Source: Trogon surrucura
Lineage: Eukaryota; Chordata; Aves; Trogoniformes; Trogonidae
Direction of reading: 5' to 3'
Assembly: GCA_020746105.1 (NCBI GenBank)
Contig: CM036621.1
Span: 22,154,501 to 22,218,500 of the forward strand
DNA: 64,000 bases
The notes under the pieces are model-generated. The model was not told the origin of the DNA. It saw only the letters and a list, made by a program, of their open reading frames with translations, and ran no database searches. Each line of letters begins with the position of its first letter. The stretch's first letter is position 1. The translations under genes were made by a program, and so were the position numbers. This document shows positions 1 to 13,986 of this stretch, in pieces.

Positions 1-3000
1 CCAGGAAGGCACCAGTACTCTACAAAGAGTGTTAAAAACAACTCTCTGCTTAAGTTCTGTTACAAAGAAAGTCTCTGCAGAGAAGTTTTAGTTTGAATGC
101 AGGTAGAATCCCAGGGGAAATTTCTGCATGCTTTAGGAGACAAATGTGTTGCTAAACTGAGATCCTCTTCAGAAACATTTGAATGAAGACTAAGATTTTT
201 CTTAAGAACTGGACTCAAGCCATGGTCCTTTACCAGCATCCTGGTGACTTGATAGAGGCCAAACCCGAATATCTAACTGCTTGGGAAAATACCCATGGAG
301 CTGCTGCGAGCTTCTCTTAGGTTTCATGATGGTTGTACAGAAATAACAACTGCAATGCCAATATTTGGCTTGTGTAAGTCCTTTATTTATTTTTACTTTA
401 ATTTTTGTCTTGCATTAAGAGTGTCATGGTCTGCTTGGAGCTCTCAAGTTTACAGGACAATATACTCCATGAATTAAGCTTTATTTCATGAGCTCATTAA
501 GAAATAAAATAAACACGACAAACAGGGACTCGATTTGCTTTGCCCAAACTATTTTTATTCACCGCTTAGGTCTTAAGGTTTCATAACTTATAATGCGTAA
601 CTCTTAATACACGCATGTATGAGCAAAAAAAAATAATTAGGTAAATAAAGTTTAATTCACACAGTTTATTGTCCCATAGATTTGAGAGATACAAATGGAC
701 CCTGACAAAGGGTGATTGCAAGATCACTGGCACATACTGTGTTGTTTCATTCCAGCTCCTAAACAACTCTCATAGTGCCAAGACTTTCTTGTTTAAATTT
801 CTCAGGTTCCATAAAGACACAGAGAATACTTTTTCTTAAAGACATGTTGGCTTCTTTCAGGAGCTGTTAGTGCAGGTTGACTGGGGTGGAACTGTCTCCC
901 AGGAACAGCACTACGTGGAAACTTGGTCTGCAGCAAGTCAGTCTGTAGAATCTGAAGTTCTCTTGCAAGTCTGTAGGGGAGGAAAGTTACACATTTGAAC
1001 CTGGGACCCTTTCTTTGTGATGGGTGTAGTCAGAAATATTTGTCTTTATTTTAAAAAATGCATAAATGTGCACTGCTAGTACAGACAGGAGTATTGTCTG
1101 TGGATTTTTTGCTTGCAGGCTAGATCTTGCAGTGTCTTCCAGACTTCACATGTGTCAACCAGAAACCCTGTAGCCTATGGATGGTTAAGGTGTTACGTCC
1201 ATGCCAGTAAGCCTGGCTGAGGAGCAAAGTGTCTTTGCTTGGACCACGCACTACAGTAGCCATAGCTACACAGCTTTTAGCCAGCTTGCATTAAGGACAG
1301 AGCTGATGTCAGTCTGCAAAAGCTGTGTAGACATACCTGCAGCCTATGTGTGTAGTTTCAAGCTGAGATCTGAAGTCTGCAGCCTATACCTCCGTATCCA
1401 GGGGGACTGCAACTACCAGCCACTCCCTACACAAAGTAAATGAACAAATTAGATGGCTCTGCAGGCACGCCGCAGACTGCCACCCATAGCTGATTGAGCA
1501 ATGGGTCAGCGTGGCCTTAATGAATTATGAAAGGAATAGAGCTTGAATTATGAAAGGAATAGAGACAGTGTTATCAAGACCGTTCCTGTTTGATCTGCAT
1601 AGCAATATCTGTTAGTGGAGCATTGTATTGGGTGTAGGTGTCAAGATGTTGGCAATGTGGGGCTGCAGGGGTGACCTCTGTGAGAAAAGTCCAGGGCTGC
1701 CCCACACCAGGCACAAACGGTTCAAGCGGGCTCTGCAATGGACCACTGCAGGGCACAGCTTGAACCCATCAGTGAAGCTGGTGGTGCTTCTGTGAAAATA
1801 TATTTATGGAAGGTCAAAAACGCTGGAGAGGAGAAGGGAGTGAAAAGTGCAAAGTGGCAAAGGGAACACCAAGGTCTGACAAGGAGAGTGTGGAGGTGCT
1901 TCATGGCAGGCAGAGCAGATATTCTTCACAGCCTGTGGAGGATCCATGCTGGAGCAGGTGAGAGGTGTGAGAAGGGAGGAACAGCAGAGAGAAACAGTTG
2001 GGTGCTGCCTCACACCCCTCCTGCCTTTGTACTTTTGACCTTGCTGCAGACTGAGCATAAGCTGCAGTGGTACCAAGCCAGGAGAACAAGAGTCTAGAGT
2101 GAAGCTCAGCCTGGAACAGAAGGATGGAAAGGTGTTTTCCTTAAGTGTTTTACCATTGCTTATTTTTTTTAGATTTTATTTCCCAATGCTGGAACCAATA
2201 ATCAAATATTTATATTAATTGGCAACAGTTTAAGTTAAGGTTACTAAAGTTGAGTCTGCTTTGCCCACAGCAGTAATAGGCAGGTAATTTACCTGTCTTA
2301 TCTCAACCCAGGAGCTTTCTTGCTCTCATTCTTCCTATTTTCTCCTCCATCCCGCTGTGGGAGTGGCGAAGGGGCAAATGAGCAAGTGGCTGAGTGGGAG
2401 TTTGGCTGCTAGCTGAGACCAAGTCTATTGAGGGATGCATGAGGAATCAAGGATCAGGGTGAGAAGGCAGTGCATCTGGCTAGCTATATATTAAAATGTT
2501 AGTTCAGGTTGTTGAAATCCGATTGGAAGAACCTGTCTTCAGAGTCTAGGGTAGCAAGACTTCATGTCTATGATAAGGAAGAACTGCTTGCATGTTCTCC
2601 CAGCTCTTTTGCTGCACCCTGCTCTGCTGAGTGTGGCCTCCCACAGCTCCATCACAATAATGGGCTGGTTCTTGGTAGCTCAATTCTCTCAAGAGCATGA
2701 GGAACTCAAAAACCAAAGCAGAAAAAGAACAAAACCAAACAAAACCAAACAGGGGCACATGAGAAGAAAATGCAGAGAAGTCTTTACAGGAGAACAGGTT
2801 TTTCTGCTCCTGTCTAGAAAAAGCCCTCTTGGCCACTAACAATAATTGTAGTCCTTTGAGATTTTGGTGGTAGGAGTGCTGTACCACTTGTGAGGTTTAC
2901 TCCAGTGCCTGCTCTGTGGGCTTGGCTCATCAGCCAGTGCTCTGGTCCTTCTGTCCAAAAGTGTTGCCTGAGGAATATGAGGCGTTTGGGGCAGTTGGGA

Positions 3001-3032
3001 AAATGTGACATGTTCTGGTTTTCTCCTGACAG
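1..3032 (+). other. TLL2 intron upstream of the EGF1 exon
   Basis: No coding exon is recognisable here. The next upstream exon should encode the second half of CUB2, and no matching sequence was seen. The stretch includes a short 23-bp tandem duplication near 1520-1565 (GAATTATGAAAGGAATAGAG repeated). Open frames in it are short and lack family motifs. Confidence 0.7.
1520..1565. repeat. 23-bp direct tandem duplication
   Basis: The segment GAATTATGAAAGGAATAGAG occurs twice back to back, separated only by three bases, within the first TLL2 intron of the window. It is a minor local duplication with no obvious role. Confidence 0.75.
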
Positions 3033-6000
3033 AGATGGATGAATGTTCTCTGCCAGACAATGGTGGGTGTGAGCAGCACTGTGAGAACACACTGGGCAGC
3101 TACAAATGCACTTGTGAGCCTGGCTACGAGTTGGCAGCTGATAAAAAGAGCTGCGAAGGTGCGTAACCTAGAGACTGTGGAGATGATTTTCCTTGCTTTT
3201 ATATCCTCTTTGTGTCTGTTTATATTCCCCCGCCTGAAAATTTTGTTTTGTTATCATCTTCCATTGATAATCACATATTAATAGGGAGAAAAAAAAAAGA
3301 AGAAAATATACTATATATCTCTAAAAACAATTGACCTTCCTGGACAGGGATTGCTGTTCAGACCAGATCTCCCATGGTGCAGCATAAGGAGGGCATTACA
3401 ACCTGACAGCTGACTAGCCCAGAAGTATTTCAATCCAAGGCTGAATTTTATTTTTTCTTAAGAAATCTCTTTTGTAGAGTAAAATATCAGTGTTTTTCCA
3501 GCATGGAAAAATGGACGTTCTCCATACTGAGGAGTCAATCCCTTTCTTCTTTTATGGGGGGAACAAAAAAACATCTTTGATAGAAACTGTTTCTACCAAT
3601 TTTCTATTATACAGTTAATCTCTTGCAAGAAGTGTTTGCTCCCACCAACAATACAGCTGTTGCTGTAGCTCTGCCTTTCAGCTGAGACATGTAGGGAGCT
3701 TCACACACTGTCAGTGGTGCTCTCCAAGTCACCCAGATTGCCCTGACTTCTGCTCTTGTCAAACTGTTTGGAGAAGGCTGCTATTGACTTGTTGAGGGCA
3801 GAGTTAGCTGTGTGCAAAGGACTTTTGAAAGCTTTAGTTTGTTTTTTTTTCCAAAGAATTTCTTGTGATTTTGAGCAAGCCAGTTGCTATAACTTGGCAA
3901 GCATTTTTGGAACTTCATTTTTAACCTTCTGTTTAAATTTCATTTGTGGGCAAAGAGGAAGGATAGTCTTTGAAATTGTAGTGATGTGCATCAGAGCAAA
4001 TTGCTTTTGTTTTTCCAGACACATTTGTTTGCTGCACTTTTTATACTGAAGCTGCCCCCTTGAGTTAGTTCGCTTAATGCTAAATGATGCTGGGAACAAG
4101 ATGCAGGAATCTTTTATCTCAGTGGGTTTTGAAGATCTGGCCATATCTCATTACTCTCAAGAAAACAGCAAGAAAAAATTGCTTCCCTGCAAACAGAATT
4201 TTGCAGCAGAAGATCTAGAAGCCATGCCTCCCTATGAGAGGATGAAGATGAGATAGCCTAAGTTTTTAAAGAAAGTGGGATAGTAAAGCTAAGTCTTTGG
4301 CTTTGTCTTCAATTTTCCCTAGAAAAGATGCAGTCCTCATCTAACAGGGCACTGAAGAATTGACAGGGGTGTCTTCCCTAGGATTCCATTGCCTTCTAAT
4401 TGTTTTGTTACTGCTAAAGTTCAAATCATAAGGTTTATAGGACTGAGTGTGGGTGAATTTACTAAGCTGGATTTATTGTGCATGTATTGCACATGCCAAG
4501 TCAATGAGCCAACTGATCCCAAGGCTAGAGAATAAAAAGGAGATCAGTCTTACAGGCTTAAGTGGCTCTCAGGGCCACTGACTAGCTCTGTGTGTTTCGC
4601 TGGTGATTTATAGCAGGTGAGGTTTCTGATTTCTTTGCAGCTCACAGCATTTTAAACCTGTTCTGGAGGCTGGGATTTGAAATGTGCCATCAGCCAGCAT
4701 CTCATTCATTTCCTTGCTGATGATGTGACCCAGTCTGTGTGTCTGAACAGAACCAAGTAAAACTTGTGTTCAATTATTGCCTCTCCAGCTGCCTGTGGGG
4801 GCTTCATTACCAAGCTCAACGGGACCATTACTAGCCCTGGATGGCCCAAGGAATATCCTACTAACAAAAACTGCGTCTGGCAAGTGGTAGCTCCAGCCCA
4901 GTACCGGATCTCTCTGCAGTTTGAAGTGTTTGAGCTGGAAGGCAATGATGTACGTAACCGGTCCCCGCATCTCAGAGGTGTGACTATTGGCTAACTCGGA
5001 GCTGGGTTAATCCTTGGGGTACAAAAAAGAGGAGACTGTCTTACTGGTGGGATTTTGGGTTGTTTCCCCTTACCTTGATACCATAAGCCTATAACAGTTA
5101 TTATTCTCCTTGAAATCTGGATCTGCTTTCTTTATGGAGTGGGAGGATTAAAGCTGTTCTGTTATAGACGGACTGCTTTTCTCTACCAGTTTTGTGTAAT
5201 TGTAGGTGCTTTCCATCCTTAATAGGTGTCCCATACCCCTCTTCCCTACAGCTGCCTTTGCAAGAAGATAATTAGAAATGAACAATAAAGTAGAGCTCTT
5301 TAAGGATAAAAAGAAAAACAAACAAAAAACCAAAACAACTCATAGTAAAAGAGTCTGTTCTCTGCTCTGTCAATGGAATTTGAATAAAGCGTTTAGGTTT
5401 CACTTTCCCCACTGTAAGTGGGAGCAGGGGCTCCTTCTTAATTCAGCAGACTGCTGAAGTTATGTTCTTGGATAAGGCCAGAGTTGTTGTAATAAACACA
5501 TCCATGCTTTAAAACCAGGGCAACAAGGGAAGGGGACAGAGGAGAATTTGGGGAAGTAAGAATTGTGTTTGAGTATAAGGCTATTTCTGTTCACTCTCTC
5601 TTCCCTTCCTCTGAAATGCTCTGTTCTAAGTCCACAGAGCTGAGAAATCTCCTCCTTTCTCGGCAGGTCTGTAAATATGACTATGTTGAAATTCGTAGTG
5701 GGTTGGCTTCCGACTCCAAGCTGCATGGCAAATTCTGCGGCTCGGAGAAGCCTGAAATAATTACATCGTATGGCAACAACATGAGACTGGAGTTCAAATC
5801 AGACAACACTGTCTCCAAGAAAGGCTTTAAAGTTCACTACTTCTCTGGTATGTGGCTGTATTCTTTCACTCGCTTAGCTCTCTCCTCTGACTGAACCTCT
5901 TGGTTTTGGTGAATTTTCTTCAACCTACTGTTAAATCAGCCATAGCCTGACATGATTAGTTACATCTAAAGATCATGGTTGCCCTGTGCTATGTCACTTT

Positions 6001-9000
6001 TAGTCTTGATTTCTCAGTGCATCATATGGTCCAGTTTCATAGTGTGGTGTTAGCAAGATGCATGGATTTTATCAGTGCTTCCAGTTCTTCCACAGCAGGA
6101 AGCAATGAATCTGATCCTAGACATTATTTGTCCCTGGAATCGTTAACAAAAGGCTTTTTCCTCTGAAACTAGAAGAGTTAGAAAGCTTCCAGAGGTCTTC
6201 TGTGTAGCCATTCTTCAAATAAGTGCCTGCTGGCGGAAGTTTCTAATCGTCTGTTCTGAATCCTTTGTAGCTCTTGGTGTCAGTGATGTACCTTGTTGGC
6301 AGGCAGTTCTGGAGATTAACTGTTCATCATATGGAAGGGGAGATTCAATTTCATGCTGCGTTTTCAGCAGAGAACAGGAGTACCAGTGTTTTTGAGGAAG
6401 ATGGTCAGGCAAAATGACCTTGAATTAAGACAGTGACAGCGTTAGAATCAGGATTAGAAGTTTGGTTTATTAAATCTAACAAGAGGAAGGATGAGGTGGG
6501 GTATATTTTGTCTAGAAATATATTTGGGAGTAAGGAGGCAGATGAGGTTAATGAGGGCCAGGGAGAACACTGGCCCAATTAAAACTGGAGATAAACAGCT
6601 CATAAATTAAATTGGATTGGAAACCATGAGCAGATCCTGTGTTCAGAACAGTGAGATTCAGGAATGCAGAAGTCAACATGCACTGGGGTGTATTTCAGCC
6701 TCGGGGAGCAGGCCATACCTTAGATCCTCTTTTTAATATGTCTGCTTGTGCCTTCGGACAGAGATATTTAAAGATGGAGGCCCATCAGAGCATGTAGGAA
6801 CTTGAAAATATAAAGAATGGCCAGTAGATTTTTGCCTAGGATAGTGAATTTGTGTGATACTTTTCCTGGACTCTCTTCTAGAAGAATGAGACATCACTAT
6901 ATCATTCTTTTAGATAGGAGTCTTTAACCATTCAAAACCTACATTATACAATAAAACATGTTTGTGATGCATTTTATGGAATGAAATACAGTTGAAGAGG
7001 ATTGTGTCTGGGCTAAAAAGCTAGCTTGACTCATTCAGCAGCAGAGGATGGAGGCTTGCACTGGTATTTGTCAGTCTGGGCATGGGATTCCCAGCTGGCG
7101 ACTATGATAATCTGTTTCTCACTGTTAACTCGGTGTTTGTTGGTCTGATCCTGCCCAGACAAGGATGAGTGCTCCAAAGACAACGGTGGTTGCCAGCACG
7201 AATGTATTAACACCTTTGGGAGCTATGTATGCCAGTGCAGAAATGGCTTCATGCTGCATGAAAATGGACATGACTGTAAAGAAGGTAAGGTCTACACTCT
7301 TTGCCCTCAGGAAACACAAGGTGCTTCAAGCATGGTTTGAGCCAGTGCTCCCTGCACAGTGTTGGAACGTTTGTACAGCATACAAAGCTGAGGCACTGAA
7401 AAAGCCCCAGATAGCTGAAAAACTACCTAGAAAAAAAGAATAAAAGGGCTAATTTTCAACTGGATCCATTCCTCAGCCTGAGGGATCCATTCCTGGCCAT
7501 GAGGGGTGGACAGCGAGAGGGCAAGAAGTTGGGCTAGTGAGAGGAGGAGTTGTGAGACATCACCATTAGACTAGTCCCTGCTGCTTCATTTAATCATTGG
7601 ACTTGAGTCAGAAGAGAAAGAATGACCTGATCTAACCGCTAACTGCTGCCAAAATTACCTTTCTTTCTGCACCCATGCTGTGTGCTTCCCTGGCCTTACT
7701 GTGTACGGTCCCTGATCCATGTCTGATCTCTCCATGAGCTGAGTCAGCTTTCCACGTTGGCAAAACAGCTCAAGGCTGAGCTAGCACCGGAATCAACACG
7801 GTGGAGGGGTTGGACACCGTGTCACTGGCAACAGGGCAGATGAGGTGAATGAGCAGGAGAATTCATTTGAGAGTGAGAAAGTGGATGAGATTAATGAAGT
7901 CTAGGGCAATAAAAGCCCATTTCACCAGCTGCGAAGTTAGCTCAGAAAAGTACAGGACAAATCCGCCAGAACTATTCAGTAATACTAAAAGGTCAGTGAC
8001 TGAAGCCTTCCCTGTTTCTGCCCCGTTGAGGGTTTTGATGGGCAGAGAGGAGCATGTAGGATGTTATGTGGTTCCTGTGTGAGACCTGTCTCCATGCCTC
8101 TGTCTTGTGATCTCCCTCAAGCTGGTTGCGAGCATAAGCTGAGTGGTGCGGAGGGAGTGATGAGCAGTCCCAACTGGCCTGACAAGTACCCCAGCCGGAA
8201 AGAGTGCACCTGGGACATTTCTGCAACGCCTGGCCACCGAGTGAAAGTAGTGAGTAACCAGTGAGTGAGAGTATGAGAGGCGAAGCAGGGTGGATTGTGA
8301 GGAGTTGAAGTGACTTTCCCACGCCACTGTGTGAGTGGCAGGTTGGACCCCATAGGTCCTGGGTGGGGTGCTCAGAGAAGGGCATCCCAGGAGGCTGCCC
8401 CTGGCCTGCAAAAGGGCAGAAGGTCTCAGAGGGACACAAAGCAGGGGTCAGGCAGCTTGGAGAAGACTCCAGCAGATAACAACTGTGGAGCATCACTCTC
8501 TCTGTTAACAGAAGGTATAACCTGCCCTCCTGCCCTACCCGTCCTTGTAACTCACTCTGTTGGGACTGTGTCTGCATAAGGTGGTGGCAAGGCCTGTCCC
8601 CAGCCCCTCTGGGGGGAAGCATCAGGCCCATTTTATAGTGTGACCTGATGCACATGGAAGGACATGCCCAAAGCTGTGCAGGTGGCCCATGAACGGTGGA
8701 AAATAATGCCTGGACCCATACACTAGTAGTGTTGAAGAAATGCCCGTTTATTGTGGTGGCAGAGTTCCCGACAGGAAAATAAGAGTACATAAGGCTTGCA
8801 ACTGAAAACTTGTCATGCAACCATGTGAGGCAAAGGTAAGGCTACAAAACACATTCATATGAACTTCTGAACTTTACCACACTGAGATAACTCTTGTCTC
8901 ATAGTGCACTATTCTGTTCTAGTTTGTGGGAGGAGTGGGACAGGCATATCATTTGATCTGTTGCTCACTTGGTGTTTCATTCTCTGCTAAATTGCGTACT

Positions 9001-11877
9001 CAGATTTACAAATGTCTGTCTTAATTCTCGTTATTCTTGCTGTAGACCTTCAATGAGTTTGAGATTGAACAACACCAAGAATGTGCCTATGACCACTTGG
9101 AAATATATGATGGGCCCAACAGCAAGTCACCTATCCTTGGCCGCTTCTGTGGCAGCAAGAAACCAGACCCTGTAGTGGCTTCTACCAACAAGATGTTCCT
9201 CAGGTTTTACTCTGATGCTTCTGTGCAAAGAAAAGGTTTCCAGGCAAAGCATAGCACAGGTAAGCTGCTTGCCTGCTGATATCCCAGCATGATGTCACCA
9301 AATCTCATTTTGAATACCAGGCAAAATGAGATATGCTTTTCTCCCAGTTAAGCTTAGCCTGAGTTTTAAGTGGTTATAAATTGTGTTAACCAGTTGCCAG
9401 ACCATTATTGGCACCATATTATAAATGCCAGCTTCTTTATCAGCTCAAAGGTCTCTTGATGTCGGACATTCCTGCTCAGTTCTTCTGTTTAAATTGGAGG
9501 TGTTTGGTTGAGCAGCAACCCATTCTGTTCCCCATCAACCCTTGAAAAATGAGGTGATGCAACTTAGCCCATGTATTGGCCCCCACATGGAACAGGCTGA
9601 TTGTGGTGGGAGCAGTGGACGGACACAGCAAGCTTGATCTTCTATCCGTGGCAACCCAGAGGTCGGAATCTTGTACAGAGGTTCACTTTTTTGAAATCCC
9701 TGCCACTATAAACAGATACAACATGCTCTGAGCAGCAATGTGCAAGAGACTGGTGAGGAGGTGTTTTCCTGATTGACTGCAGGGAAACTGCACCAAAGCA
9801 CAGGCTTTGCACAAGCATGGGGCTACCTTTGTGCAAGGTGTGGGCAGAAAATTATTGTTTTGGTGCCTTTCTTTAATGTGCTTCAGCTTACTGCTGGCAA
9901 AATACTTCAAGTCAGAGTTTGAGCTGCAGGACAAGGGCCAAGAAACATGATAAACCTTCCTTTTAAGCAATTGCTTTATAAAACAATATATTTTTCGAGA
10001 GCATGATGTGGCAGGAACCCCGTCCTGCCAGTTTTAACTGATTGTCTCCCTCCATGATCTGTACCAAAAGGACCAAGCTTCTCAATGCTATGTTGGTCAA
10101 TGGATTGATGGGTGACTGGAGAGTTCACTGTAGTTATGGTAGTTTGGTGCAGTGGTACTTGCGCTTCACGCTGGAGGTCTTCCCTCTCTGCGGCTGGCCC
10201 AAAACTGGGATGGCGAGTCTTTGTTGTGAGGTAGGGCCTTTGATAAGACTGTGTTGTGTGCTCTTCCTCCAGAGTGTGGTGGGCTCTTAAAAGCTGAAGT
10301 ACGAACTAAGGAGCTGTATTCTCATGCTCAGTTTGGGGACAACAACTACCCAAGTCAAGCGGACTGTGAGTGGGTGATTGTAGCTGAAGATGGTTATGGG
10401 GTGGAGCTGATATTCCAGACATTTGAGATTGAGGAGGAGGCCGACTGTGGATACGACTACATGGAAATTTATGATGGTTACGACAGCACCGCACCCCGCC
10501 TGGGACGCTTCTGTGGCTCAGGGGTAAGCTGTGGTGGTCAGGATCTCATAGGTGTAACTGGAGGTTGCAAGGAAGGATACTTTGATGCTTTCTGGAGAGG
10601 AACAACTCTCACAAGCTGGTAATGAGAATGCCTTGTGTGTCTGGGTTTTGCTGCTTCTCCTGTTGCTACACATCACAGCCATTTTATCTGATGCACAGAG
10701 CTGGCCTGAAAACCTTGCTGACTGACTTTCCCTTGTTAGCCCAGGGCCATGTGCAGCAGCATGGGACTGCTACCCTGCCACAATGTTGGAAACAGCTTCC
10801 AAAGTCCTGTTTCATCCTCAATCCCATCCTGCCTGAAGCCAAGTCGTGTTGTGGCCATGCTATGGTGAGGGTGAAGGGGCTTGCAGAGCTGCTTGTTGGC
10901 TCCAGAGTGAAGTCCTGTCTCTTAAACTGTTTTCTCTGTCCTCACGAAGAGAAGTTAGTGTGAGCAGTAGTGTGTGGTATTTAAAACCAAAGCTTCTATG
11001 TTTAATTTCTCTAGAACTTCAGCAATGAAATGGAGAAGGTTCTTTTTGCATTTACAGACACCCAAGGTCTAGCCTTGGATATCTAGGTCTATCCTGCTCC
11101 TAGCAAGGAGATGTGTTGGAGTAGTCCTTGCAAATTGGGGAAATGGTCCAGAAAATACACAGAGACATAGCAGCTGGGTGTGAAGAAGCTCAGGGCAGCA
11201 GGGTAGTAAACTAGTACCTACCTGCACACTGACAAATGGAGAATGGCTGGGAGAGTGCTGGTCTTGCAGATAAGCACAGGGAGGTTGTAGCAGGTCACAA
11301 CAGTGGGAGGGATAACTAGACTTATCATTTAAGATAGGTGGCTAAGTTATTTTGTTGCTAGTGAACCCTGGGAGGGCTTCAGCTGCCAAACAGGGCCCGG
11401 TTTTGATTGTCTCATTTCTGGAGAAGATTAGGACAAATCAGAGAAAACTCGGAAGATTGGAACAAGAACATCCAGGGATGTCTTGTGAATGTGACCTACA
11501 AAAAACAACTGGAAGAACAGGGATTGTAGAGTGGGCTGGCGTCAGTCTTCAGAGGTAAAGGGCAAGTATGCAAAGAACAAGGGAAATGTGCTCAGAAAGT
11601 CAGAGCAGGGCAGGGGGTACTGAGCACTCAATGCTTGTGTTTTCTGGCCAGTCTGTGAGATGAAATTCTAGCATCATATCACAGAAAGTTATTTAGCCTG
11701 TAGACTTGAGAAGTCTGTGCTGTTTTCTTTACTTTTCTGCAGCCTCTGGAAGAAATCTACTCTGCAGGGGATTCCATCATGATTCGATTCCACACAGATG
11801 ACACCATCAACAAGAAAGGCTTTCACGCCCGATACATAAGTACCAAATTTCAGGACGCATTGCACATGAGAAAGTAG
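3033..11877 (+). CDS. TLL2: Tolloid-like metalloprotease, 3' exons (probable TLL2), partial
   Basis: This is the C-terminal half of an extracellular astacin/BMP1-family procollagen and pro-BMP processing protease. I place eight coding exons at 3033-3158, 4789-4949, 5667-5847, 7159-7284, 8122-8249, 9046-9259, 10273-10523 and 11743-11877 (TAG). All have AG/GT borders and agree in phase, giving about 439 residues. Domain order is calcium-binding EGF (MDEC, then [10 protein letters not shown]), CUB3, a second EGF ([14 protein letters not shown]), CUB4 and CUB5. The CUBs carry the usual [15 protein letters not shown] and YDYMEIYDG calcium-site strands. The tail reads [12 protein letters not shown], which fits TLL2 better than BMP1 (FQDTLHSRK) or TLL1. 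The next locus, tentatively OPALIN, also fits the TLL2 neighbourhood. The signal peptide, prodomain, protease domain, CUB1 and CUB2 lie upstream. The exons show no frameshift. Family call is near certain; the paralogue is likely. Confidence 0.93.
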
Positions 11878-13986
11878 TTTGACTGCTCTTCACAGACATT
11901 CCCATCTGAAGATTGAGACATTTAACTGTGATTTTGTCTTTCACCCAGCCAAAAGCAGTATACAGTATTTTCTGTAACTAAAACTAAATCCAGTCTCAAA
12001 GGTTTGCCTTTGAAATTATTAGCATGACCCTTTCGTCTTAACATACCCAGGACCAAAAATTGTCTTCTAATCATACCTGCCAGAGCATAAGCATTGTATT
12101 TTGCACAGCTTGCCATGGGGCTGACTGAAGACTGAGATTTCATTGAGAAAAGCCTTTATTTCTTGCATATCGTGTTTCTAGGTGACATTTCCTAGGCATC
12201 TTGTACTCATGAGCTGTGTGAACATGTTTGCTGGAGCAGATGATGTGGACAGCTAACCCGTAGGGTTTTCTCAAAGGACCTTGGTAGCTGCCTGCTCTTC
12301 CCTGCCAGCCCAAAATACTCTGTGCAATAAGTGAACAACCGGATGGCTGGGACTCCATCACTCCTTCTGTCCCATCTATTCATCTTGTTGGTTATTGTGG
12401 GTTGAAGAGTAGGCGGGGGCACAGAGACAGTCTCTTTATGGCTACTAGCGACTTGGATCATGGTGAACAAGAAGGGCCCAGTGCCTGATTTGCAGTAATT
12501 GTCGTGGTATATGTTGAATGGACGTACTTTGATGTGGTGGCTGAAGGAGAGGTGATGGGTGTGGTGGGATGCAAGGCATGACTGTGTAATGGTGTCAGAG
12601 CTTAACAACTGGTGTGCTAACAGGGTGCTACTGTTACACCACCAGCTGTGGCAGCAGTCCAGGCCTTATCTTGAATAAGGAATTTCTTCACCTCACTCCA
12701 CCTTTGTTTGCTTTCTCAGCCTTCTTTATGCTACTTCCTTTCCTTAGTACCACTACCACGTGACCCCTTCCTTTTCACAGCTGAGTTGCTCTCCCCAGGG
12801 CTCCCCGCCCCAGTCTAGGAGTGCTGTGCGACATCACCTAGCTGGAGCATCTCGCCGAAGAAAATGCTGGGCCAGAGATAGTCAGGGTGTCCCTGAGGCA
12901 GAAGAACACAGACCATGCTCCAGGTCAGCTCTGCTGAGCTCCGGGAACCTGTCAGACATGTGCAAGCTCCAAGCACGGGACTAGGAACGGGAGAGCTCTG
13001 GTGGTTTCTGCTTCCTCCCCATTCCTCACTAGCCCATGGCCCAGTCTCTTAACTTCATGGCAAGGGTGTAAGTGAGATGATGGCTTAAGCACTTTGAGCC
13101 ATAAGGTTCAGACATGCTCTGTGTTGCAGTTATTTATGTACATGGAAGCTACCAAGCCATGGACTTGCAGAATTAACAGGTAGCTTGGCATTTCTTTGGG
13201 AAAAAGTAGGGAAAACACCTTTTTGGGGAACCACTGTAATTGAGCTGTTGATATGGGGGGAACAAAAAAAAAAAAACAACAATAGACTTTATTCTGAATT
13301 TCACTGAGGCACTCATGAGCTAAAAGCTGAGGTATGTTAGCTTTAATAAAGTATTTATAATCCAAGGATTTCTATGTTTACATAACCAAGGTACTGTCAG
13401 GCTCTGGGGTGACACCTCTTCTCTGGTGTGTGACTGTGGAGAAGTGTGGAGCCAGCGCCACTGTCAGGCACAAATGACATTCCTGGAGATAAGGGCATTT
13501 CTAGATGGATAATAAATAGACCCAGCCCTCTCCAGAAGTCCTTGAACAGAATATGGTCCAAGTATTGTGAATACTAGGAGAAGCAAATGCATGAAAATAT
13601 TTTCTTGCTTAGAACAAGAAAAATAAAGTAATTTATACACACACACAAGATTATCTGTATATAAAATATGCATGTAGAAGACCAGTAGTCAAAGCCTTAA
13701 TAAGTCTCATGTGAACAGTTCTGTACCATTGACTATAGCTTTATTGCAGGCTGTATAAAACTATGTTATTTCTGTTTTCTGGTTCTGGGTTGTTTTTTTT
13801 TGTTTTAGCTCTGTTTTGTTCCTCTTTTCAAATTTTGTGGCTTTTTTACAGGCAAGACTTCTGATCTCAAGCTGTTTGACCATGCAGGTCTGGGGAAGTG
13901 AGCTTTGCTAGCTGGGGTCTGCATTTGTACTTCTCTTCCTTGCCTCCATTCAAGCAAAATCACAGTGACTTAGGTCTGGAAATAAA
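11878..13986 (+). other. Likely TLL2 3' UTR region with several poly(A) signals
   Basis: The sequence after the TLL2 stop is non-coding. Canonical AATAAA hexamers lie at 13345-13350, 13511-13516, 13622-13627 and 13981-13986, so a 3' UTR of roughly 1.5-2.1 kb is plausible. Which signal is used cannot be told from sequence. No other feature is seen. Confidence 0.4.

Noticed and set aside
7993-8820. Open frame of 275 codons on the minus strand
   Set aside because: It runs antisense through the CUB4 exon of TLL2 (8122-8249) and its flanking introns, has no domain, and reads as random sequence.
3033-11877. Assignment of the tolloid gene to BMP1
   Set aside because: The C-terminal FQDALHMRK and the following OPALIN-like exons point to TLL2; BMP1 would end FQDTLHSRK and lie near SFTPC.
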